Counted from the stretch's first letter, positions 37,249 through 46,340 are shown. The stretch is 64,000 bases of DNA from Pseudomonas sp. v388 (GCF_003935425.1 NZ_RHQN01000002.1:248001-312000); one strand, 5' to 3'. A program made the numbers and translations. Notes: generated by a model not told the origin, from the letters alone.

Positions 37249-38307
37249 TCAGAGCAGCGACATCTGCCCTCCCGGTGGGCAAAAGGCCGTGCAGTCCAGC
37301 ACCAGTTCGCTACGCCGATTGAGCCCGAGGCGTTTGACCGCCACCGCATAACGCTGCGCCAACAGGTCGGCAAACGGCCCTTCGCCACGCATGCGCGAGC
37401 CGAATCGGCTGTCATACACCTCGCCGCCCCGGCTCTGGCGGATCAGGCTCATGACATGATCGGCGCGTTGCGGGTAATGCGTCTTCAACCACTCGTCGAA
37501 CAGCGGCGCGACTTCAAGCGGCAGGCGCAACATGACATAGCTGGCGCTCAGTGCGCCCGCTGCCTTGGCTTCGCGCAGCAGGGCTTCAAGCTCGCTGTCG
37601 TTGATCATCGGGATCATCGGTGCGCACAGGACGCCCACCGGGATTCCGGCTTCGCGCATCACGCGGATCGCCCGCAGGCGTGCCTTGGGCGCCGCCGCAC
37701 GAGGTTCAAGGATGCATTTAAGCTCGTCGTCCAGTGTGGTCAGGCTGATGTAGACCGACACCAGTCGCATTTTTGCCATTTCGGCCAACAGGTCAAGATC
37801 GCGCAGGATCAACGAACCCTTGGTGATGATGCTCACCGGGTGACGATAGCGCAGCAGCACCTCCAGCGTGGCCCGAGTAATCCGGTACTCGCGCTCGATG
37901 GGTTGATACGGATCGGTGTTGGCGCCCAGCGTAATGGGAGCGCACTGATAGCCCGGCCTGGAAAGCTGCTGTTCAAGCAGCGCAGCCGCATTGGTCTTGG
38001 CAATCAGCCTGGTCTCGAAATCCAGACCGGGCGACATGTCCCAATAGGCATGGCTGGGTCGAGCGAAGCAATAAATGCAGCCATGCTCGCAGCCGCGATA
38101 CGGGTTGATCGAGCGATCGAAGGGAATGTCCGGCGAAGTATTGCGAGTGATGATGCTCTTGGCGGTCTCGAGGGTGACTTGCGTCCCCTGCGTCAAAGGC
38201 ACTTCCTGGTACCAGCCATCGTCCTCGGCCACCGAGCGGCTGGGTGCAAAGCGATTGTGAGGATTGGTGGTGGTTCCGCGACCACGAAGGGGAGCCGGGC
38301 TGGGCAT
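37249..38307 (-). CDS. radical SAM protein, SPL-like (PA0069 family)
   Basis: The 352-residue protein has the 4Fe-4S binding CxxxCxxC as CEHGCIYC (Cys73, 77, 80) and the SAM-binding TLGANTDPYQPIE. It resembles the spore photoproduct lyase-related family found in non-sporing bacteria. The reaction is unknown. A LexA-type operator directly before the start codon points to a role in DNA damage. I recall PA0069 as a member of the P. aeruginosa LexA regulon, which supports this. Confidence 0.88.
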   Translation of the reverse strand: MPSPAPLRGRGTTTNPHNRFAPSRSVAEDDGWYQEVPLTQGTQVTLETAKSIITRNTSPDIPFDRSINPYRGCEHGCIYCFARPSHAYWDMSPGLDFETRLIAKTNAAALLEQQLSRPGYQCAPITLGANTDPYQPIEREYRITRATLEVLLRYRHPVSIITKGSLILRDLDLLAEMAKMRLVSVYISLTTLDDELKCILEPRAAAPKARLRAIRVMREAGIPVGVLCAPMIPMINDSELEALLREAKAAGALSASYVMLRLPLEVAPLFDEWLKTHYPQRADHVMSLIRQSRGGEVYDSRFGSRMRGEGPFADLLAQRYAVAVKRLGLNRRSELVLDCTAFCPPGGQMSLL

Positions 38308-38322
38308 CTGGAAATACTCGAA

Positions 38323-38342
38323 TACTGTCTGGATGTACAGTA
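38323..38342 (-). promoter_or_regulatory. LexA (SOS) operator
   Basis: The dyad TACTGT-N8-ACAGTA contains the gammaproteobacterial LexA core CTGT-N8-ACAG (38325-38340). It starts 18 bases before the radical SAM start codon. A plausible promoter on the minus strand, ATGACA-N17-TACTGT, places the -10 in the operator, so LexA would block initiation. Confidence 0.82.
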
Positions 38343-38589
38343 ATACGAGCCTGTCCGGATGTCATCGAAAAAACTGCCGCCCTGACCGATGGTGCCTGCG
38401 GATTTGACTTTATTGCCTCCCGCCACGTAGCGGTTATATGTCTTAACCGTGTTCGGCATTGACACTGTATGAGTAACCACCTGTCATTTCTGTCAGTAGA
38501 CGTACTACCGGGTGCGGAATAAGTTGGCATGCACGCCGGGCTTGCGGGTCATGGAGTGCCGGCAACTTTACCTAACTGCGAGGTGGGTG

Positions 38590-38817
38590 ATGGCCAAGTA
38601 CGAGATTCGGTTATCGACTGAAGATTTCGAGCAGGAAGATCAGCCCGAAATTGCCATTGAGTTCTATCAGGACGACGAGTTGCAAGACAACGCCTGGGTC
38701 ACACTGCGCCCGAAAGGCAAGCACAAGATTCGCGGTGATCTGGGGAGGGATGAAGAAGTACTTATCGACCTGGCGCTTTCCTTCAAGGAAAAGGTTTCCG
38801 AACTGGCCGAGCGTTAA
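38590..38817 (+). CDS. conserved hypothetical protein, possibly frameshifted
   Basis: The 75-residue acidic protein (MAKYEIRLSTEDFEQEDQ, EIAIEFYQDDELQDNAW, ending SFKEKVSELAER) is preceded by GAGGTGGGTG, a good ribosome site. I do not recognise the family. After its TAA, the +1 frame reads on for 25 codons with strong GC3 bias and a protein-like sequence up to 38893, while the original frame loses that bias. The native product may therefore be about 101 residues, with a one-base insertion near 38806-38817 or a programmed +1 shift at CGT TAA G. Confidence 0.65.
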   Translation: MAKYEIRLSTEDFEQEDQPEIAIEFYQDDELQDNAWVTLRPKGKHKIRGDLGRDEEVLIDLALSFKEKVSELAER

Positions 38818-38893
38818 GGCTATCGCGCCGGTGAAGGACGAGGCCATTCTTCTCGAGCTCGCCAACGCCTTCGCCAAGATCAAACTTAACTGA
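38813..38893 (+). other. possible +1-frame continuation of preceding gene
   Basis: In the +1 frame the codons give SVKAIAPVKDEAILLELAN then AFAKIKLN and a TGA at 38891-38893. About 20 of 25 third positions are G or C, against fewer than half in the original frame. There is no start codon with a ribosome site for a separate gene. Confidence 0.5.
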
Positions 38894-38900
38894 CCAGATG

Positions 38901-38931
38901 CACCAGGAGCGCTATATGAGCGCTCCTGGTG
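38901..38931. other. perfect 13-bp inverted repeat
   Basis: CACCAGGAGCGCT and AGCGCTCCTGGTG flank a 5-base loop ATATG. It lies between two convergent genes and would make a stable hairpin in either transcript. No T run follows on either side, so it is not a standard terminator; it may protect 3' ends or act with Rho. Confidence 0.75.
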
Positions 38932-38954
38932 GCGTTGATACAAAACCGACAGGG

Positions 38955-39242
38955 TCAGTCTGGATCGACAGGCTTTTTCAGTTTCGGGTTGGGAAAGAAC
39001 TGAACGCCCTGGACCTTCGGATCGACAGCCTTCACGGCAATCTTGTTGACCCGCGTACCCAGTTCTTTGGGAACGGAAAGCCCTTGTTCGTTGAGCGTGT
39101 CGCTGTAGCCGCAGCCGACGCACTCACGATGCGGAACGTCATTTTCGCTCCACATCATCAGTTTGTCCGGCTCGCTGCAGGCCGGGCATACGGCCCCGGC
39201 GATGAAACGCTTCTTGGTGACGATCACCGGTGTGTCGGTCAT
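38955..39242 (-). CDS. yheV: YheV family zinc-ribbon protein
   Basis: The 95-residue protein has two Cys pairs, CPAC (about 19-22) and CVGC (about 41-44), a zinc ribbon typical of YheV (DUF2387). The tail is basic and Pro-rich. Its ATG overlaps the prlC stop (ATGA), the same pairing as yheV-prlC in other gammaproteobacteria. The biochemical role is unknown. Confidence 0.88.
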   Translation of the reverse strand: MTDTPVIVTKKRFIAGAVCPACSEPDKLMMWSENDVPHRECVGCGYSDTLNEQGLSVPKELGTRVNKIAVKAVDPKVQGVQFFPNPKLKKPVDPD

Positions 39243-41290
39243 GCTGCCGCTTCCTCGCTCAGGCCGCTGTGGCGCAAGAGTGCGTCAATGGAAGGCTCGC
39301 GTCCCCGGAAATCGACGAACAGCACCATCGGCGCCTGCGAACCACCACGGGCCAGAATGGCTTCGCGGAACGCGCGCCCGGTCTCGGCGCTCAGCACGCC
39401 GTCCTCCTCGAACTTCGAGAATGCATCGGCCGACAGCACTTCCGCCCACTTGTAGCTGTAGTAACCCGCCGCGTAACCGCCGGCGAAGATGTGCGCGAAG
39501 CTGTTGGGGAACCGGTTGTAGGCCGGTGGCCGCATGACCGAAACCTCGTCGCGAATGCCTTCGAGCACATCCAGCACGGTACGGCCGTCGCCGTGGGTGG
39601 CATGCAGTTCGAAGTCGAACAGCGAGAACTCCAGTTGGCGGACCATCATCAGGCCAGACTGGAAGTTTTTCGCCGCGAGCATTTTCTCCAGCAGGTCTTG
39701 CGGCAACGGTTCGCCGGTCTCGTAGTGACCGGAAATCAGTGCCAACCCTTCAGGCTCCCAGCACCAGTTTTCCATGAACTGGCTTGGCAGCTCGACCGCG
39801 TCCCACGCCACACCGTTGATGCCCGACACGCCGGCATGTTCGATACGGGTCAGCAGGTGATGCAGGCCGTGGCCGAATTCATGGAACAGCGTGGTGACTT
39901 CATCGTGGGTCAGCAGCGCAGGCTTGCCGCCCACCGCCGGCGTGAAGTTGCAGACCAGATTGGCAACCGGGTTCTGCAGAGTGCCTTCAGCGGTGCGGCG
40001 ACGGTCGCGGGCGCCGTCCATCCAGGCCCCGCCACGCTTGTTGGCGCGGGCGTACAGGTCGAAGAAAAAGCGTCCGACGTGCTGGCCGTTTTCCTTGATC
40101 TCGAACAGGCGAACATCCGGGTGCCAGGTGTCGAAGCCTTGCTGCTCGGCAATCTCGATGCCGTACAGGCGCTGCACGATGGCGAACAGGCCGGTCAGCA
40201 CCTTGTCGATCGGGAAGTAGGCGCGCAGGGCTTCCTGGGAAACGCTGTAGCGTTGTTCGCGCAGCTTCTCGGCATAGAAACCGCTGTCCCAGCTTTGCAG
40301 GTCGGGGCAGCCTTGTTCGGCGGCATACGCCTTGAGCTGCTTGAGGTCTTGCTCGGCGAACGGCTTGCTGCGCTTGGCCAGGTCGCGCAGGAAGCTGAGC
40401 ACCTGATCGCTGGACTCGGCCATCTTGGTGGCCAGGCTCAACTCGGCATAGTTGGCGTAACCCAGCAGTACGGCCAGCTCCTGGCGCAGGTCGAGGATCT
40501 GCTCCATGATCGGGCCGTTGTCGTTCTTGCCGGCGTTCGGACCTTGATCCGAGGCGCGCGTGCAATATGCCGCGTAGACTTCTTCACGCAGGGCGCGGTC
40601 TTCGGCGTAGGTCATCACCGCGTAGTAGCTCGGGAATTCCAGAGTGATCAGGAACCCGTCCAGATCCTTGGCCTTGGCTGCAGCGGCCATTTGCTGTTTG
40701 GCCGATTCGGTCAGGCCGGCGAGCGCGGACTCGTCCGTGACCAGCTTGGTCCAGGCCTGGGTCGCGTCGAGCAACTGGTTGGAAAACTGGCTGCCCAGCT
40801 CCGACAGCTTGCTTTGCACTTCGGCGTAACGCTTCTGCTGTTCAGGCGGCAAATCGATGCCGGACAAGCGGAAGTCGCGCAGTGCCTGTTCGAGAATGGT
40901 TTTCTGGGCAACGTCGTAGGACGCCGCTTCCGGGCTGTTGGCCAGTGCTTCATACGCCTGGAACAGCTCGCGGTTCTGGCCCATCTCGGTAGAGTAGGCA
41001 CTCAACGCCGGCAGGCAGGACTCATAGGCTTCCCGCAGCTCGGCGCTGTTGCACACGGCATTGAGGTGGCTGACCGGACTCCACGCTGCGCCCAGACGGT
41101 CGTTCAACTCGTCCATGGTGAGCACCAGCCCGGCCCAGTCCGGCGTTGAACCCTGCCTGGCGAGGATGTCGGCGATGGCGGCGCGGTTGTCGGCCAGAAT
41201 CTGGTCGATGGCAGGTTTGACGTGCTCGGCGCGGATCGCCGAGAACGGAGGCAGGTCGTACGGTTGCAGAAGAGGGTTGTTCGCGCTCAC
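39239..41290 (-). CDS. prlC: oligopeptidase A
   Basis: The 683-residue M3 metallopeptidase degrades short peptides, including cleaved signal peptides. The zinc site HEFGHGLHH lies near residue 468, with the third ligand Glu in the following GVAWDAVELPSQFMENW. The start is GTG at 41290 (VSANNPLLQPYDLP), preceded by AAGGTG; the open frame before it has no homology. It is coupled to yheV downstream. Confidence 0.94.
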   Translation of the reverse strand: MSANNPLLQPYDLPPFSAIRAEHVKPAIDQILADNRAAIADILARQGSTPDWAGLVLTMDELNDRLGAAWSPVSHLNAVCNSAELREAYESCLPALSAYSTEMGQNRELFQAYEALANSPEAASYDVAQKTILEQALRDFRLSGIDLPPEQQKRYAEVQSKLSELGSQFSNQLLDATQAWTKLVTDESALAGLTESAKQQMAAAAKAKDLDGFLITLEFPSYYAVMTYAEDRALREEVYAAYCTRASDQGPNAGKNDNGPIMEQILDLRQELAVLLGYANYAELSLATKMAESSDQVLSFLRDLAKRSKPFAEQDLKQLKAYAAEQGCPDLQSWDSGFYAEKLREQRYSVSQEALRAYFPIDKVLTGLFAIVQRLYGIEIAEQQGFDTWHPDVRLFEIKENGQHVGRFFFDLYARANKRGGAWMDGARDRRRTAEGTLQNPVANLVCNFTPAVGGKPALLTHDEVTTLFHEFGHGLHHLLTRIEHAGVSGINGVAWDAVELPSQFMENWCWEPEGLALISGHYETGEPLPQDLLEKMLAAKNFQSGLMMVRQLEFSLFDFELHATHGDGRTVLDVLEGIRDEVSVMRPPAYNRFPNSFAHIFAGGYAAGYYSYKWAEVLSADAFSKFEEDGVLSAETGRAFREAILARGGSQAPMVLFVDFRGREPSIDALLRHSGLSEEAAA

Positions 41291-41401
41291 GGTTTTGCAC
41301 CTTGGCTGGAAGAAACACTCAGGCATCTTAATTACAATCGACGCCGACCGCAGCATCGAAACCCGGATCATCCACTATCAATGCCAGAGAAGGAGCCTAT
41401 C

Positions 41402-41950
41402 GTGGCCATTCGCAAGTTTCAGGACCACACCCCAGCCCTTGGCGAGCGGGCGTTCGTCGATCATTCGGCCGTGGTAATCGGTGATGTGCAGATCGGCGCC
41501 GACAGCTCGGTCTGGCCCCTGACCGTCATTCGCGGCGATATGCACCGCATCCGCATTGGTGCCCGCACCAGCGTGCAGGATGGCAGCGTGTTGCACATCA
41601 CCCACGCCGGCCCGTTCAACCCGGACGGTTTCCCGTTGCTGATCGGTGATGAAGTCACCATTGGCCACAAGGTGATGCTGCACGGCTGCACCGTAGGCAA
41701 CCGCATCCTGATCGGGATGGGCACGACGATCATGGACGGCGCGGTAGTCGAGGACGAAGTCATCATTGGCGCTGGCAGCCTGGTGCCGCCGGGCAAGGTG
41801 CTGGAGAGCGGTTTTCTGTACGTTGGGCGCCCGGTCAGGCAGGTGCGCGCTTTGACCGAAAAGGAAATCGCCTTCTTCCCTTACAGTGCGACCAATTACG
41901 TGAAGCTCAAGGATCAGCATCTGGCCGAAGGCTTTGACCAGCCATGCTGA
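41402..41950 (+). CDS. gamma-carbonic anhydrase family hexapeptide protein
   Basis: The 182-residue protein is a left-handed beta helix of hexapeptide repeats. The metal His residues of the gamma-CA family are present (HITHAGP, TIGHKVMLHGC). Members such as YrdA/PaaY often show weak or no carbonic anhydrase activity. The GTG at 41402 with AAGGAG ahead is preferred to an ATG 21 bases earlier. It overlaps or abuts the downstream HAD gene. Confidence 0.88.
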   Translation: MAIRKFQDHTPALGERAFVDHSAVVIGDVQIGADSSVWPLTVIRGDMHRIRIGARTSVQDGSVLHITHAGPFNPDGFPLLIGDEVTIGHKVMLHGCTVGNRILIGMGTTIMDGAVVEDEVIIGAGSLVPPGKVLESGFLYVGRPVRQVRALTEKEIAFFPYSATNYVKLKDQHLAEGFDQPC

Positions 41951-41973
41951 CTTATCCCCAGACCGAGGCGCCC

Positions 41974-42630
41974 ATGCATTACACCAATATTCTGTTCGAC
42001 CTGGACGGTACGCTCACCGACCCACGCCTTGGTATCACCCGCTCGATCCAGTTCGCCCTGGCGCGTCTGGGCATCGACGAGCCGGACATCACCAGGCTGG
42101 AGCACTTCATCGGCCCGCCGCTGCTGCAGGCGTTCATGCAGTTCTATGACATGGACGAAGCGCGGGCGTGGGAAGCGGTGGGGCATTATCGCGAGCGCTT
42201 CAAAGTGACCGGGCTTTACGAGAACCTGGTGTTCGAAGGTGTTCCGCAACTGCTGGAAGACCTGGCCGGGCAGGGCAGGACGCTGTATATCGCAACCTCC
42301 AAGCCCTGGCTGTTCGCCCGCGAGATTGCCCGGCACTTCGACTTCGCCCGGCATTTCAAACTGATCTATGGCAGCGAGCTGGATGGCACCCGCACCGACA
42401 AAGTCGAGCTGATCGCCCATTTGCTGGCCGAAGAAAACCTCGACCCGGCGCACACCTTGATGATCGGGGATCGCAAACACGACCTGATCGGCGGCCTGCG
42501 CAACGGTCTGGATGTGGCAGCTGTGGGCTACGGTTTTGGCAGCCACGAGGAACTGGCGGCGGAGCAGCCGACGTATCATTTCGCGACGCTGGCTGAGTTG
42601 CATGAGGCGTTTGTCCCCTCGGCCAGGTAA
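41974..42630 (+). CDS. HAD-family phosphatase, GPH/PpaX-like
   Basis: The 218-residue HAD hydrolase has motif I FDLDGTLTD, motif II IATSK, and motif III/IV with GDRKHDLIGG. The cap (about 15-80) is the C1 helical type of phosphoglycolate phosphatases. The substrate is not defined. I take ATG 41974 (MHYTNILFDLDG) with GAGG ahead; an ATG at 41944 would add ten residues and overlap the upstream gene by 7 bases. Confidence 0.87.
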   Translation: MHYTNILFDLDGTLTDPRLGITRSIQFALARLGIDEPDITRLEHFIGPPLLQAFMQFYDMDEARAWEAVGHYRERFKVTGLYENLVFEGVPQLLEDLAGQGRTLYIATSKPWLFAREIARHFDFARHFKLIYGSELDGTRTDKVELIAHLLAEENLDPAHTLMIGDRKHDLIGGLRNGLDVAAVGYGFGSHEELAAEQPTYHFATLAELHEAFVPSAR

Positions 42631-42690
42631 CGCTGTGCCAGCCAGTTCGCCAGCAAGACGAATTCCCGGAGCAGGCAAGGCGCAGATCAC

Positions 42691-43746
42691 TTACTCCATC
42701 AATTCGCGCAACGCCTTCTTGCGGGCTTCTTCCGGCTGCTCACCCAATTTTTCTACAGCTTTGTAGAAAGCCGGCCAATCCCCATTCACTTGCCTGAACA
42801 GCGCCTCGAACGCCGGCACCCATTGGTCATACAGGCCCAAAGGCAGCAGCTTGGCGTTGTTCATGGGGCTGTTGATCCAGGCGTCGAAGCGCTTGTCGCC
42901 AGCCCATTGTTCGTCACGCACCCTGCGGTACTCACGACGCAATCGCTCGAATTCTTCAGCCTTGCGACTGCGCATGACATCGCTGTTCAGCGGCTGACGA
43001 TACAGCGTCTGCAAGCGCTCGCGGGTGGCCAGCACCAAGCGAATGAACTGGTCGCGGCGCTCGGATTGCGCTACGGGTTCAGGCGCCAGCCCTCGGGCCG
43101 CGCGCCATTGCCGCGTGCCTTCCTGTTCGACGAAGCTGGCGTAAGACTCGTTGAATGCAGTGTCGTCCTTCACATAGAGACGCTGGTGCGCGAGCTCGTG
43201 AAAAATCAGGGTCGCCAGGCGTTCATCTCCCCAGTTCAGCATCGAACTCAAGATCGGGTCATCGAACCAGCCCAGGGTCGAGTAGGCTTCCACGCCGCTG
43301 ACATAGGTGTCTTTGCCCGACTGGCGCTGCAAGGCCGCTGCGCCCCGCGCCGCGCCGACGCTGTAATAGCCGCGATAAGCCACACAACCGGCAATCGGAA
43401 AGCAATGGGTCACCGGTTCCAGACTGAACTCGCCCGTCGCAAACACGTTCCACACCACATAAGGGCGGCCCAGTTCGGTGTACAGGCGGTAGCTGCGGTT
43501 GTCCGGAAGCTTCAACTGTGAACTGGCGAAATCCCTGGCCTGCTGCGCGTGAGCCAGCCGCTCACGCAGCCTGGCATCGCGGCGCGGATCGTTGACCACC
43601 TGGGCAATCGGCTCCCGGGCGCGCAGCAGCTCCAGTTGCCCGCCGGCCAGTTGGCTGTAGTACGAAACGCTGGAACATCCGCCAGGCAGCAACAGCAGTA
43701 TCATCGGCAACACGCGCCAATGGTTTGGAATGTCGAGTCCGGGCAT
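42691..43746 (-). CDS. putative aminopeptidase lipoprotein (HExxH)
   Basis: The 351-residue protein has a lipoprotein signal (lipobox PGGC, Cys24, then SSV). The zinc metallopeptidase motif HELAHQ (about 178-183) is followed by NESYASFVEQEG, giving the third ligand Glu, which fits the putative aminopeptidase family PF10023. It should face the periplasm. A second motif HCFPIAGCVAYRGYY is conserved in the family. Substrate unknown. Confidence 0.8.
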   Translation of the reverse strand: MPGLDIPNHWRVLPMILLLLPGGCSSVSYYSQLAGGQLELLRAREPIAQVVNDPRRDARLRERLAHAQQARDFASSQLKLPDNRSYRLYTELGRPYVVWNVFATGEFSLEPVTHCFPIAGCVAYRGYYSVGAARGAAALQRQSGKDTYVSGVEAYSTLGWFDDPILSSMLNWGDERLATLIFHELAHQRLYVKDDTAFNESYASFVEQEGTRQWRAARGLAPEPVAQSERRDQFIRLVLATRERLQTLYRQPLNSDVMRSRKAEEFERLRREYRRVRDEQWAGDKRFDAWINSPMNNAKLLPLGLYDQWVPAFEALFRQVNGDWPAFYKAVEKLGEQPEEARKKALRELME

Positions 43747-43839
43747 ATACGGCCTTGATGAATGAATTAACCGCCGTTATGCAGGACAGTCGAGGCTCGG
43801 CGCAACTATCATCGCCACGATCACCAATGGAGGCTGCGA

Positions 43840-44253
43840 ATGCGACTGACACCACTGTGCATCATCATGGTTACGCTGGCGGGATGCGCATCGCCGTTGC
43901 CCGCAGTCGATCCGAACATGGCCTGGGTAGACATGCACACGTTCACCGGCAGGCTGGTGATGAGCGACAAGCTGGATGGCGAGAACGCGCCGGATGGCCG
44001 GTACTTTCAGGTGACGCCGGGCAGCCATGAGTTGCAGGTGCGATACGACTATGAATACCGGTCAGGTGGCATCGGCATCATGAGCGACGACCTGAGGGAG
44101 CTGACCTGTTTCATCGACCTCAGGTACGACCAGTTCAAGGCTGGCGAGCGTTACCGGTTCGAGGTGCGTTCCATCGCCAACAGCGTCGATGCGATGCTGT
44201 ACGACTCAAAGCGCAACCTTGTTGCTGAGGAAGAGGACGTGCATTGCCTGTAA
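43840..44253 (+). CDS. lipoprotein of unknown function
   Basis: The 137-residue protein has a lipobox (LAGC, Cys16). It contains a beta-rich core (RYFQVTPGSHELQVRYDYEY) of the kind seen in PEGA-like envelope proteins and a conserved Cys pair (Cys90 region and the penultimate residue) that may form a disulfide. ATG follows TGGAGGCTGCGA. It is convergent with, and touches, the DUF1161 gene. I recall PA0062 as the equivalent. No function is assigned. Confidence 0.72.
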   Translation: MRLTPLCIIMVTLAGCASPLPAVDPNMAWVDMHTFTGRLVMSDKLDGENAPDGRYFQVTPGSHELQVRYDYEYRSGGIGIMSDDLRELTCFIDLRYDQFKAGERYRFEVRSIANSVDAMLYDSKRNLVAEEEDVHCL

Positions 44254-44487
44254 TCAGCGATCGTTGCGCTGATAGATGATTTTCTTGGTGCCGTTCTCGC
44301 AGGTGCCGACAACCATGTTCGGGTCCTGCACTTCCTCGTTGGTGACGATTTCCAACGTATACGATGTGACGTTGTTGGCCTGGATCTTCGCCTCGATCTC
44401 ATCCTTGAGCTCTTCACAGGATTTGGGGGCGGCCAGCGCGCCGCAAGCCATCAGGCTGCAGGTCACGGCAATGGCGAAACGTTTCAT
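44254..44487 (-). CDS. DUF1161 periplasmic protein
   Basis: The 77-residue protein has a signal peptide ending ALA and a DUF1161 domain: SCEELKDEIEAKIQANNV, then YTLEIV and VVGTCENGTKKIIYQR. Two Cys residues of the mature part probably pair, a substrate for DsbA. A paralogue is at 46389. Its stop codon directly abuts that of the convergent lipoprotein gene. Function unknown. Confidence 0.82.
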   Translation of the reverse strand: MKRFAIAVTCSLMACGALAAPKSCEELKDEIEAKIQANNVTSYTLEIVTNEEVQDPNMVVGTCENGTKKIIYQRNDR

Positions 44488-44667
44488 GCTCGACTCCTTC
44501 GATACGACGGACTGACGATGAGGGCCACACGCTGGCGACGCATGACAGGCCATGCCGTCATGCTTCAAGGGTGTCTTGAATATGGGACCGTTGCGTTCGG
44601 GGTCTGGTTCTGGGGTCATTCGAAAGACCCGGAAAGCAGTGCTCTCCGGGCTTCGGGGAAACCTGAA

Positions 44668-45099
44668 TCAGCCGAGCAGCGTGGCGTCCAGGGTGATCTT
44701 GGCATTCAGCACCTTGGAAACCGGGCAGCCTTCTTTGGCTTTGTTGGTCAGTTCGGTGAACTGTTCCTGGCTGGCGCCTGGCACCTTGGCCTTGAGGATC
44801 AGGTGCACGGCGGAGATGGCAAAGCCACCTTCAACCTGGTCCAGGCTCACTTCAGCCTGGGTATCGATGCTCTCGGCAGTAAAGCCTGCGTCGCCCAGAA
44901 TCATGGACAGCGCCATGGAGAAGCAGCCTGCGTGGGCTGCGCCGATCAGTTCTTCAGGGTTGGTGCCCTTGCCGCCTTCAAAGCGGGCTTTGAAACCATA
45001 AGGTGCTTCGCGCAGTACACCGGTTTCGGTAGAAATGCTGCCGATACCGCTTTTTAGATCACCTTCCCAATGGGCGGATGCTTTCTTGACGATGCTCAT
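44668..45099 (-). CDS. osmC: organic hydroperoxide reductase OsmC
   Basis: The 143-residue peroxidase reduces organic hydroperoxides through paired cysteines Cys59 (HAGCFSMAL) and Cys124 (EGCPVSKVL). Arg38-type and Glu residues (KARFEGGKGTNPEELIGAAH) complete the site. The spacing and C-terminal sequence fit OsmC rather than Ohr. It is monocistronic with an AlgU-type promoter; in P. aeruginosa osmC is listed in the AlgU regulon, from memory. Confidence 0.94.
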   Translation of the reverse strand: MSIVKKASAHWEGDLKSGIGSISTETGVLREAPYGFKARFEGGKGTNPEELIGAAHAGCFSMALSMILGDAGFTAESIDTQAEVSLDQVEGGFAISAVHLILKAKVPGASQEQFTELTNKAKEGCPVSKVLNAKITLDATLLG

Positions 45100-45158
45100 G
45101 GTGCCTCCTGACTGAATGTCTGAGTGGATATCTGATTATCTTTCTAGATGACTAGGGT

Positions 45159-45186
45159 TCTGAGGATAGACGGCTTCGGAAAGTTC
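45159..45186 (-). promoter_or_regulatory. AlgU (sigma-22) promoter of osmC
   Basis: The minus strand reads GAACTT (45186-45181), 17 bases, TCAGA (45163-45159). The two boxes and the spacing are identical to the ersA promoter at 11669-11697. The transcript would start near 45152, about 53 bases before the ATG. Confidence 0.8.
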
Positions 45187-45324
45187 AACCCTGCGGAAAG
45201 ACCTAGTTATTTGGTAGGATTTTTCCCTTCCTGCTATTGAAAATGCCCTTTCGCGCCCCGACTGCATGTGTCATGCACGCTCGGTCTTCGAGCGGCCCAT
45301 CCTTTCAAGGAGCTTTAGCGGCCT

Positions 45325-46326
45325 ATGAAACGTCTCAGCGATATCAAGATTTCCACACTCGATCTGGTGCCCGTGCGCCACGACAAAGGTCCTGCCGAAT
45401 CCCTGCGCAATTCCCTTAACCTGGCACAGCATGTCGAGAAGTTGGGTTACAACCGTTTCTGGGTCGCCGAACACCACAACATGGACGGCATCGCCAGCTC
45501 TGCCACGTCAGTGCTGCTGGCCTATCTGGCAGGCGGCACCTCGACCATCCGTGTCGGGGCCGGCGGTATAATGCTACCCAATCACGCGCCGCTGGTGATC
45601 GCCGAGCAGTTCGGCACCCTCGCCAGCCTGTATCCCGGCCGTATCGACCTGGGCCTGGGGCGTGCGCCGGGATCGGACCAGATGACCGCCCGCGCGCTGC
45701 GCCGCGAGCGCTCGGGCAGCGCCGATGATTTTCCGGATGACGTCGCCGAGCTGATGGAATACCTGGGGCCGCGCACTCCTGATCAAAAAGTGATCGCAGT
45801 GCCGGGCACCGGCACCAACGTGCCAATCTGGCTGTTGGGGTCCAGCCTGTTCAGCGCGCAACTGGCCGGCATGCGCGGTTTGCCGTATGCCTTCGCCTCG
45901 CACTTCGCGCCGCGCTACATGCACGAGGCGATCCGCACCTATCGCAACCACTTCCAGCCGTCCGAAGTCCTCGATAAGCCGTATGTCATGTTGGGCGTGC
46001 CACTGGCCGCAGCGGACACCGACGAGCACGCCGAATACCTGGCAACCTCGGTGTACCAGCGAATCCTCGCGCTGATGCGTGGGCACAGCCTGATGCAGCG
46101 CCCGCCGGTCGAGTCCATGGACAAGTTATGGCTGCCGCACGAGCGCGAAGCCGTGGCAAGCTTCCTGGGACTGGCAATGGTCGGCGGCCCTGAGAAAATC
46201 CGCGCCAAGCTTGAGGTCCTGCTGGAGCAGACTGATGCGGATGAACTCATCTTCACCTGTGACATGTACGAGCATCAGGACCGCCTGCGTTCCTACGAAA
46301 TTCTCGCCCAGGTCGCCCAGGGCTGA
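45325..46326 (+). CDS. LLM-class flavin-dependent monooxygenase
   Basis: The 333-residue protein belongs to the bacterial luciferase-like fold (YhbW/MsnO8 group): [79 protein letters not shown] and [21 protein letters not shown]. It should use FMNH2; its substrate is unknown. AGGAG lies about 12 bases before ATG. It ends in a bidirectional terminator. Confidence 0.88.
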   Translation: MKRLSDIKISTLDLVPVRHDKGPAESLRNSLNLAQHVEKLGYNRFWVAEHHNMDGIASSATSVLLAYLAGGTSTIRVGAGGIMLPNHAPLVIAEQFGTLASLYPGRIDLGLGRAPGSDQMTARALRRERSGSADDFPDDVAELMEYLGPRTPDQKVIAVPGTGTNVPIWLLGSSLFSAQLAGMRGLPYAFASHFAPRYMHEAIRTYRNHFQPSEVLDKPYVMLGVPLAAADTDEHAEYLATSVYQRILALMRGHSLMQRPPVESMDKLWLPHEREAVASFLGLAMVGGPEKIRAKLEVLLEQTDADELIFTCDMYEHQDRLRSYEILAQVAQG

Positions 46327-46340
46327 GGCAGGACCACGGG

